The notes under the pieces: generated by a model | Told to the model about the DNA's origin: nothing | The model's input: only the letters and a program-made list of their open reading frames with translations | The model's database searches: none | From: Tieghemiomyces parasiticus | Lineage: Eukaryota > Kickxellomycota > Dimargaritomycetes > Dimargaritales > Dimargaritaceae | Direction of reading: 5' to 3' | DNA: 13,585 nucleotides | Assembly: GCA_027575765.1 (NCBI GenBank) | Contig: JANBPT010001141.1 | Location: 1-13,585, forward strand | Position numbers and translations under genes: made by a program | In this document: in pieces, positions 1 through 6,230 of the stretch | Layout: the number at the start of each line of letters is the position of its first letter | Position numbering within the stretch: position 1 is the stretch's first letter

Positions 1-154
1 TTTCCTCGACGAGACTGGCGAACGACGCCGCATTGGCCACGATGACCTGGCCTTTGTACGTCGCAGCCGAAGTCAGAAACGTGCGTGCGAGAGGCTTCAG
101 GCTTGGTGTACAAGTACCGGCGGTCAGGCGGGTGGTAAGGCAGCGACGGAGCAT
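1..154 (-). CDS. 5' end of a probable mitochondrially targeted protein (partial)
   Basis: An open frame begins at an ATG (complement of 152-154) and runs off the left edge after 51 codons without a stop. The N-terminus starts MLRRCLTTRLTAG and then PSLKPLARTFLTSAATYKG. It is rich in Arg, Thr, Ser and Leu and has no acidic residue until near residue 50, as expected of a cleavable mitochondrial presequence. The following VIVANAASFASLVEE resembles the first strand and helix of a thioredoxin-like fold, but the CxxC region would lie outside the window, so this is only a suggestion. The gene is divergent from MRPL27, with about 590 bp between the starts. The region just upstream of this start is pyrimidine-rich on the coding strand. 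The presequence is seen in the sequence; the function is not established. Confidence 0.6.
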   Translation of the reverse strand, partial: MLRRCLTTRLTAGTCTPSLKPLARTFLTSAATYKGQVIVANAASFASLVEE

Positions 155-743
155 TGTGTGGTATGGAGGGGATGGGTACGGTAAAGTAAGGGGGGGTCAA
201 TCAGGGAAATATACGAAAGAGAGATGTAGGGTAGAGGTAATGGGGGATAAGCAGAGGAAAGTGACGGGGAATGGGGTGGTGCAGAGCAGGGAATGGCCTA
301 GCTATTGCGCCTTACTAACAGTCCCAACCGGTGCCGGGCTGTAACCCAGTGGTCCCTATAGTCTTAGCCTAAGACAGTACGCTAAGGGGTTGCGCGAAGA
401 CCATAACGAAGCCGCTGCTTTTTGGGGCTGCGGAGCTGTGCACATGGTTGCTAGCCCTCACAATTTTGTCCTGGCTCAGGCCCTAACGCCACCGACAGAC
501 CGATCACTATTCAGATCGCATTCGATTTTGCTTAGATAGTAGTACCAACTCGCAACCATTCCCCTTTTACCCCCATCGATTTTTCAGCCGACCCCCGATT
601 ACCCTTGCACCAGCCATCCGCCAATTGCCAGCCCCGATCCGGCACACTTTGAATCGCACCTTGTCGCGCCCGCCAACCTTTTTGTCCGCCGCTGATCACC
701 ATCGCACCCTCGACACGCACCTCGTCCATTTTATAAAACAACC
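155..743. other. Intergenic region between two divergent genes
   Basis: This presumably holds the promoters of the partial minus-strand gene and of MRPL27. On the plus strand, 160-300 is strongly purine-rich (GA-rich), so the 5' flank of the minus-strand gene is CT-rich. The ORFs here are short and overlap in several frames without recognisable domains. A TTTTATAAAAC stretch ends only a few bases before the MRPL27 ATG, too close to act as a TATA box for that start. I see no RNA gene here. Confidence 0.5.
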
Positions 744-1025
744 ATGTACCGTTACATCCGCGGTATCTTCCGGGGTGCCTCCCGGGCCCCTATGACCGGC
801 AAGCGCGGCCATAACTACTACAAGGGCACGCGCACGGGGTCAATGGGTAAACATACCACCAAGGGTGGCTACAGCGTCGATTGGGGCAAAGTCCGCACTT
901 ACTACGTCCCCGACATGACCGGTTTTGAGCTCAAGGCTTATGTGTCCCGCCGGACGCCTCTCTCGACTACCACCATTGCGAAGCAGAGCTTTGTAGATTC
1001 GGAGTCGTCCAGTGGCAGCAGTTAA
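744..1025 (+). CDS. MRPL27: Mitochondrial large-subunit ribosomal protein mL41 (yeast MRPL27 type)
   Basis: The 93-residue product is a fungal mL41, a structural protein of the mitochondrial ribosome large subunit. Residues 26-67 carry the family core: YKGTRTGSMGKHTTKGGY, then VDWGKVRTYYVPDM, then FELKAYVS. This lines up with the corresponding YKGTR, G-GRHT, GGY, KVRTYV-PDM and FELKPYV stretch of the yeast protein. The basic N-terminus (MYRYIRGIFRGASRAP) fits mitochondrial import. The C-terminus is a short Ser-rich tail and the protein is shorter than the yeast one, which has a longer C-terminal extension. The ATG has A at -3 (CAACCATGT). The stop is TAA at 1023-1025 and an AATAAA follows at 1105-1110. 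There is no sign of an intron. It is convergent with the PPR-like gene downstream. Confidence 0.93.
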   Translation: MYRYIRGIFRGASRAPMTGKRGHNYYKGTRTGSMGKHTTKGGYSVDWGKVRTYYVPDMTGFELKAYVSRRTPLSTTTIAKQSFVDSESSSGSS

Positions 1026-1104
1026 AAGGCCTGGACTACAATGTTGTCAGATTCTGTATTTCGACCCGGTATTCAGATCGGTTATACACCCTCCCTCCCG
1101 ATTA

Positions 1105-1110
1105 AATAAA
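1105..1110 (+). promoter_or_regulatory. Polyadenylation signal of MRPL27
   Basis: AATAAA lies about 80 bp after the MRPL27 stop codon on the same strand, in an otherwise non-coding gap. It fits a cleavage signal for the mL41 transcript. Confidence 0.6.
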
Positions 1111-1148
1111 GCCAACTATTACCGCACCGGTTGCGAGGCGCGAAGGTA

Positions 1149-1154
1149 TTTATT
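1149..1154 (-). promoter_or_regulatory. Polyadenylation signal of the PPR-like gene
   Basis: TTTATT on the plus strand reads AATAAA on the minus strand, 56 bp after the PPR-like gene's TAG. It lies 38 bp from the opposing AATAAA, so the two 3' UTRs should meet or overlap slightly. Confidence 0.55.
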
Positions 1155-1209
1155 GATTTGTTAGGGAGTTGTTGGGGGTGCTTCAGTTTACCAGCACTAG
1201 TTCTCTTGC

Positions 1210-3081
1210 CTACGCGAACAAGTATTGTCGCTGAGGGTGACGGGCTGCCCTGGCTATCTGACATTGATCCACCAGCGTGTCTAATGGGGGCGGGGCGGGT
1301 TTAATTTCGACGGCGGTCCGCCACTCCGTCCAGATCCGGTCCGCGGCCCGGCGGTTACCCGACTCCAAAAAATGCAGCAGAACCAACCGAAACGTCTCAG
1401 CGGTCCATGAAAGATAGTCTACCTCGAGGCGCCACTGAACCAAGATTAACAATGGCGAGTTGTTCATGGCCAGACTGGCCCGCAGAGCCTGGTCCACAGT
1501 TTGCACGACGAGTTGCTCGCGGTTCGACAGGTGGTGGACCAGATGGAGAATCATATCGGCATTGCCTGACGCCTGGAAGCACCGGATCAACCGCTCGGTC
1601 ACGAATGGGGTCAGAACTACATGCGGGTCACGCAGGAGGTCCCGGTACAGAACGTACACCGCCTGGTGGTTCGATAAGCTTGCGTAGGCCTCCATGAGAG
1701 CCAGAGCGAGGTGGAGAGTGGGTTTCCGATGGGTACGTTGGATAAGCGGGTGTAGGGCGGTGGCCTTGGTCGGGTGGCCATGGTGGAGGTAGGTACGGAG
1801 CAAGGCCGTCAAAACGCTGGCGTGCGGAAGTTGGGTCTGAGTCCGGTAAGCGGCGTAGGTTGCCTCAGCTGTAGCAAGGTTCTGCGTGGCGATGGCAGGA
1901 GGAAGCCGTCCCGGCACCGAATGAAGCCGGTTGAGTAAATCGGCTGCAAGGGTCGACGTCCACTGGGTAGTTGGCGAAGCCACAAGCCCTGCGGCATAGT
2001 TCCGCACCGCAAGTGAGGCGTCGTCGGCGTTACCGTGACGGACCTGGTATTTGAGGTAGTGCTGCACCAGCGGTGTCTCCGGGCTTTGGGTCAGGCTCTG
2101 AAGCACTTCGATCTGCTGCCAGGCCTCTGCCAATTCTTGACCGTGCATGAGGGTGGCGATGTACGCGCGATGAAACCGCGGGTCCCGAGCTGGTTCACTC
2201 GTGCTGGGCAGCCCAGACCAGAGCGTTCGAGCCATTTGCAGGCCATCCGTGTGGCGTTGGAATGCGCGGAATAGACGAATCAAAGTGTCGATGCGTGGTG
2301 TGGTATTATGCTCGGCTAGCCACTGTACAAGGGTGAGTGCGTCCGATGGAAATCCGACGTGTATCAACAGGTCAACGAGCCAGTCGCGCTCTAGAAACCC
2401 CGTGGCAGCGATAGTGCTTGGCCGAGTGACTGTTGACGGTTTGCTTGGGTTCGCCAGTGCTTCACTGATCCCACCAGACCTTGCGCTAATTATGGAAGCT
2501 GACGGTCGCATCATATCGAGAACCACGTCGCGGATTCTTTGCCGAGTTACCAGGCGAATTTTCGGCATAGGGGTCGGAAAGGGTACGGCATGGCGAAGGG
2601 TGGCCAGCTCGGGTGAGAACCGCCACTGGCGGCGGGCGGCCATATTCCACAGCCGGAGGAGCAGTGTGCGGTAAGTGTCGAGGGTCAGGTATCGCTGGGC
2701 CCGTGGCGACGTCCGAAGGCGCTTGTAGAGATACCATACGTGATCAATGTTGGGGTCCGTGGCCATGGCCTTACGGAAATGGGTCATTTTCAATAGCATG
2801 ACCCGCTCAATCGGAGAGCGGCGCGTGCGGGACGGTCTGATCCCCGTTGCTTTCGCATTCCGAGTAACGCGGGCCGGTGGTAGGGTGCGACTTAAGGCAA
2901 GGGCACGCCGACCTAATGGCAGGGGTTCAGGGGATCCGGCGACGCAATGGGCCTGGGGCCACCGACCCACGTACATGGATCGCGAACCACCGGCTGTCAG
3001 TTGACAACCATTTTGGACCGAGACGAAAGTATACAGCAGGCCTAATCTTCTCCAGACGGGGGGGAATCGGTTCGAAATCAT
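1210..3081 (-). CDS. PPR/TPR-like helical-repeat protein, probably mitochondrial
   Basis: This is a single uninterrupted 623-codon frame. Residues 1-100 are basic and nearly free of acidic residues (MISNRFPPVWRRLGLLYTF at the start), as in a mitochondrial presequence. Helical-hairpin repeats of the pentatricopeptide type follow. Examples are about 112-150 (IDHVWYLYKRLR then LDTYRTLLLRLWNM), 229-290, 300-360, 400-447 (ATYAAYRTQTQLP then SVLTALLRTYLHHGHPTKA), 455-482 (LALALMEAYASLSNHQAV), 490-520 and 560-590 (ETFRLVLLHFLESGNRRAA). PPR proteins bind organelle RNA and act in mitochondrial RNA stability or translation; assigning that role here is inference from the fold. In-frame Met codons at residues 36, 95 and 99 are alternative starts; the first gives the longest basic leader. 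Two hairpins lie just upstream (3152-3208). The specific ortholog is not recognised. Confidence 0.8.
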   Translation of the reverse strand: MISNRFPPVWRRLGLLYTFVSVQNGCQLTAGGSRSMYVGRWPQAHCVAGSPEPLPLGRRALALSRTLPPARVTRNAKATGIRPSRTRRSPIERVMLLKMTHFRKAMATDPNIDHVWYLYKRLRTSPRAQRYLTLDTYRTLLLRLWNMAARRQWRFSPELATLRHAVPFPTPMPKIRLVTRQRIRDVVLDMMRPSASIISARSGGISEALANPSKPSTVTRPSTIAATGFLERDWLVDLLIHVGFPSDALTLVQWLAEHNTTPRIDTLIRLFRAFQRHTDGLQMARTLWSGLPSTSEPARDPRFHRAYIATLMHGQELAEAWQQIEVLQSLTQSPETPLVQHYLKYQVRHGNADDASLAVRNYAAGLVASPTTQWTSTLAADLLNRLHSVPGRLPPAIATQNLATAEATYAAYRTQTQLPHASVLTALLRTYLHHGHPTKATALHPLIQRTHRKPTLHLALALMEAYASLSNHQAVYVLYRDLLRDPHVVLTPFVTERLIRCFQASGNADMILHLVHHLSNREQLVVQTVDQALRASLAMNNSPLLILVQWRLEVDYLSWTAETFRLVLLHFLESGNRRAADRIWTEWRTAVEIKPAPPPLDTLVDQCQIARAARHPQRQYLFA

Positions 3082-4582
3082 GACGACCGAGCCTTGAAAT
3101 GATTGTCAGTGGGGATTATTGATTTTTAGAGGAAAGAGAGGCAAGCAACTGGCGTGGACGACGAATGGCCACGCTTAGAGGCTTGATTCCAGCTTTGCAC
3201 CTGGAATCGTTAGGTCTCGAGCTTCGCTGTTTAGAAACCAATACCTAATAATAACTGTCCCACCGGTGATTTCAGAATATTGATTATCGATCTGAGTCTA
3301 TTGGGAGAAAAAAAGGCATTGCTCATACCAAGCAGCGATATGCAGAATGAATTGTGGTGAATTATGCTTTAATAAATGACCGCCTGTGGCGGAAAGGAAC
3401 AAGGCACGAAAAGTGAGGGCAGCGAGATACGGTAATGGAACGAGGTGCGTGTAGAAAATCTGGAAAGGAAAGCCCTTGGTTGGAAAAGGAGGTGTGATGC
3501 TCTCTGTCTTATACCAACTGGTCGTACCGCTGCTTAACCGGTCCTGACCATATAAAGGAAATGATATCCCGTGAGCGGGTCGTTGCGCATGGTGAGTCCT
3601 CGTCGGCTCCGGTACTACTGTACCGCCACAGTGCGCTGGCGGAGGGGTGACTCAGCCGGGGGGGGGCTGGACCTCCCACCACAGAATAATGCCGCCATCC
3701 AAGCTAAGCTCTCGACATTTAGTTCTTATATCTAGAATCTACGTAATATCTAGTTTATGCCTTAAACGACAGAGACGGTAGATACCTGCGAATTTGATGT
3801 GCCAATGATCAAGGGTATCGAATGGGGGAATGCGAACGTCTACTATGCGCCAAATGTTAAGTGCATCATTTTAATAGTAACTATCAAGATAGGATGGCCG
3901 AGGCATGATACCGTATAATGTATACGGGCCTTGCATCCAGTGGCGGAGATTCATCCCATTGGTTAGGTCGGCACAATATTTTTTCCGATGGGAGAACGGT
4001 GGGGAAGAGGAACGTGACTACAGCAGCTTGCCGCAAATGCCATTCTTGTATCCTCTTTTAGCCCCCGAAAAGCCTCGGACTCCTGGTAGACAATATAGTA
4101 TTGTAATTTTGAGTGCAAATATATGTCCTGTATGAGAAGTAACGCCATTGTGATGTGACGGAAGTAACTCCCACAACAAATGGGAGTGTGCCGACCCAAC
4201 CCCAATCCGGAATATAGGGGGGCGCCCACAAGCGGAGGTGGAGGCTCGGCAGGGTTCTAGTCCTTCTTCTTGATGCTTGCTCCTAGTAATAGATATATGT
4301 ACTGTAACCGGCATGGTGGAACCACAAGTAACAGTGCAACCACCGGAAGAGGAGGAGGAGGATGTTCATTTACCGTTAGGTAAAACGCTGCGACTCTCAT
4401 TGTGTTGTGCGGTGGCCATTGTACGTCCATTTCAAGGGATAAGAAACTCTGGCGGAGAAAAGGTGGTTCCATTTGGCCTTTTGGGGGTAGGGGGGCCCTG
4501 GGGTTTAGGAGGATGTGGGTTAGATGTGAAAGAGGGTCTGCCTGTCTGGGCAGTATGTCGAAATATGGTGGAGGGCCGTTAT
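3082..4582. other. Long intergenic stretch without a convincing gene
   Basis: The first ~150 bp are the 5' flank of the PPR-like gene. Beyond that the DNA alternates between AT-rich parts (3240-3420, 3720-3900) and a G+C-rich foldable core (3568-3670). ORFs such as 4277-4639 (plus) and 4018-4314 (minus) overlap one another on both strands and show no family motif, so they are not called. Confidence 0.5.
3568..3670. ncRNA. Candidate structured RNA (unidentified)
   Basis: This compact G+C-rich island sits in AT-richer DNA, with a TATA-like box (TATAAA, 3551-3556) just upstream on the plus strand. Nested perfect complementarities include: CCCG-TGAG-CGGG (3568-3579); TGAGTC (3593-3598) with GACTCA (3649-3654); CTCCG (3607-3611) with CGGAG (3640-3644); GTAC-TACT-GTAC (3612-3623); and CCGCCA (3623-3628) with TGGCGG (3637-3642). 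Some of these are mutually exclusive. The layout suggests a closing stem with inner hairpins. I could not match it to 5S rRNA, SRP, RNase P or spliceosomal RNAs, and no T-run terminator follows. It may also be plain G+C-rich DNA. Confidence 0.25.
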
Positions 4583-5285
4583 TCAGATATCACAATGACG
4601 GCGGGAGGGGGTGTGGCCTGGGTCAGGTGGGGGTGCTAGGTGCGCGGTAGCCCCCAGGGAGGGGGAGGCGGAGGCGTCTGGGGTGAGCAAGCAGCCTAGG
4701 TGGCAGCAGTGGATCACATGGGCGGGTGACAGGCATACCTCACACTGAGTGCATGGTAGGTGGGGACCAAACATAGTGCCAACCAGCCAGGCCATAACTA
4801 ATCAGCCTGGAGCCATAGTGAGCTGGCAAACCGGACGGCCCTGAGGCCATTGGCCTATGTGGGTAGCAATGGGGTTAGCTAGGCGTGTGGAGGCCATGGC
4901 GGTGTTGTGGGCAGTCCGCAGTGTGGCTTGGAGACCCAGCTTAGTTGGGCGATGGAGCTGCACCTCTAGGGCTTGGGCCTGCGGAGCAGTCACCTTGCGT
5001 GATCGGTTGGGGATGAGCATGCTGTGGGCAAATGAAGGGGGGGGGCACTGGATCCATCCTGCGCCAGTAGAAATATTAGGAGGTGAGCGTTTGCCACTGG
5101 TAGGTCATAGGCTCCAAGTTGGCAAGCAGGAGGGTTGTGGCCGTCAAGGTGCGGAGTGGGAGGCCCATAATAGCCTTGGGGAACTTAACTTGGGTAGATT
5201 CTAAGTGGCAGACAAGCTTAGCCTGGAGGCGGAATATGGATAGGCCACATTCCAGGCAGGGCTGGATAAAAGAGCAGTAGACCAC
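4583..5285 (-). pseudogene. Degenerate LINE-like (non-LTR) reverse transcriptase 3' end
   Basis: Reading the minus strand from 5285, the first open piece (69 codons, to 5076) matches the pattern after the RT catalytic core of LINEs. It has CSFIQPCLECGLSIF, then HLESTQVKFPKAIMGLPLRT, which corresponds to the usual LL-S-I-P-LEYG, then LE--Q-KF-RAI-GLP-RT. After a stop and a G/C homopolymer around 5037-5046 the frame changes. A further open piece (5020-4802) is not recognisable. The next (4795-4583) carries CTQCEVCLSPAHVIHCC, resembling the C-x2-C-x(n)-H-x-x-x-C zinc cluster near the C-terminus of many LINE ORF2 proteins. No catalytic YxDD core is visible upstream. In-frame stops and a frame change show it is dead. 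The assignment rests on pattern recognition. Confidence 0.5.
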
Positions 5286-5802
5286 TACCGGATGTAACTA
5301 CTGGCGTCATTTAAATCTATACAAAATTTGCAATTTATTGTATCACAGGATTGGGTAAAGAATACCCCACACTGCAATTTCAGTAATCGCCCACATGAGG
5401 CAACTGCACAAACAGCTCCAATGGATGGGCTCCAAACTACACCAGGAGAACAGAGTGCAGCAGATGAGCCGGCAATATGTAGGAGACGCTGACCTACTAA
5501 CCCGTGCAATCATCCACACAAGCTTCTTTACTACTCAACAGAGCAGAATTTATTTGACCCATATTGCAACTGAGTGGGGCAGCAACAAATGGAATATCAT
5601 GCTTATAAAAAAGTATTAAACTGAGTGGTAGGAAACTAATTCTTGATGCTGCTAAATAACTTCTATTCAAAGAGGGGGACATACTCTCGATCACGGTGCG
5701 CGGGGTTCTTCGTCTTGACTGGTAACAATATCCATACAACCCTTATTGTCACCAATGGTAATAAAGAGTGATCGGCAGATTACTCAAAGAGGCAAAAATT
5801 AT
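5286..5802. other. Intergenic stretch between the LINE-like remnant and tRNA-Leu
   Basis: There are only short ORFs on both strands without recognisable motifs. It may contain further decayed parts of the LINE-like element. The last part is the 3' flank of the tRNA gene. Confidence 0.4.
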
Positions 5803-5807
5803 AAAAA
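5803..5807 (-). terminator. Pol III terminator of tRNA-Leu
   Basis: A run of five A on the plus strand reads TTTTT on the minus strand, starting three bases past the tRNA discriminator base. A second T5 (5794-5798) follows as a back-up. Confidence 0.8.
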
Positions 5808-5809
5808 TA

Positions 5810-5891
5810 TGAGCGGAGTGGGATTCGAACCCACGCCTCCGGAGAGATCACGGCCTTAACGTGACGCCTTAGACCGCTCGGCCATCCGCCC
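5810..5891 (-). tRNA. tRNA-Leu (anticodon AAG)
   Basis: This is an 82-nt class II tRNA without an intron. The acceptor stem GGGCGGA pairs with UCCGCUC (one G-U) and is followed by discriminator A73, as required for leucine. The D arm is GCC/GGC. The anticodon stem UCACG/CGUGA closes a 7-nt loop UUAAGGC with anticodon AAG (A34 would be edited to inosine), reading CUU and CUC. The long variable arm is a CUC/GAG hairpin. The T arm is GUGGG/CCCAC with loop UUCGAAU. The internal A box (TGGCCGAGCGG) and B box (GGTTCGAATCC) are intact. A Ty3/gypsy LTR begins 9 bp upstream of the 5' end, replacing the native upstream flank beyond about position 5900. Confidence 0.96.
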
Positions 5892-5896
5892 TTCGA

Positions 5897-5900
5897 TGTG
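5897..5900. repeat. Target-site duplication, tRNA-proximal copy (TGTG)
   Basis: TGTG directly precedes the LTR at 5901, and TGTG directly follows the far LTR at 10989-10992, giving a 4-bp target duplication for the full-length element. The site is 6-9 bp upstream of the mature tRNA 5' end, where pol III transcription would start. The same 4-mer recurs at every joint of the downstream stack. Confidence 0.8.
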
Positions 5901-6230
5901 TGTTGCGACATTGGGCGGTTAGGCGGCCAAAGTCAAGGGCAGAAGAGTGGCAGTCGGCCAACTCTTGCTGTCAGTCAGGGGGAACAGCGCAGTCGGCGCA
6001 AAAGATACAGAGTAAGTCGAGCGCAGACGGCGCTAAAGAAAACGGTCAGAAATGAGTCTAAAGTTTATTTATTCAGGGCAGACACAAGATATTAAATATG
6101 GAAGGAATATCGGCGATGACGCCTTAATCGTTGATGACGAAGCCTCTTCCAGCCTTTATCAGGTAGTGATAAAGGCTGGCTTAATCTTAGGTATCGGAGG
6201 TGATTGAGTTGTGGACGACAATCCACAACA
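5901..6230 (-). repeat. 3' LTR of the Ty3/gypsy element
   Basis: On the minus strand it starts TGTTGTGG and ends CGCAACA, 330 bp, matching 10659-10988 with three transitions. It contains the last 45 codons and the stop of pol (6092-6229). It also holds a perfect 13-bp hairpin (6149-6179), a TATA-like ATATTTAATA near 6090-6100, and two overlapping AATAAA signals (complement of 6064-6069 and 6068-6073). The outer end lies next to the TGTG target copy and the tRNA gene. Confidence 0.95.

Noticed and set aside
33..344. Plus-strand ORF of 103 codons
   Set aside because: It overlaps the presequence-like minus-strand frame that starts at 154. Its own protein is Arg/Val/Gly-rich without any motif, as expected of a shadow frame and GA-rich flank.
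507..1079. TATTCAGATCG repeated at about 507 and 1069 on either side of MRPL27
   Set aside because: Only 11 bases with unrelated flanks; probably chance.
3067..3078. B-box-like GGTTCGAAATC suggesting another tRNA
   Set aside because: It does not fit the B-box consensus at the last position, overlaps the PPR-like start, and has no tRNA arms around it.
4277..4639. Plus-strand ORF of 120 codons with a Glu run
   Set aside because: No family motif, low-complexity Gly/Val-rich translation, and a second overlapping frame of similar length.
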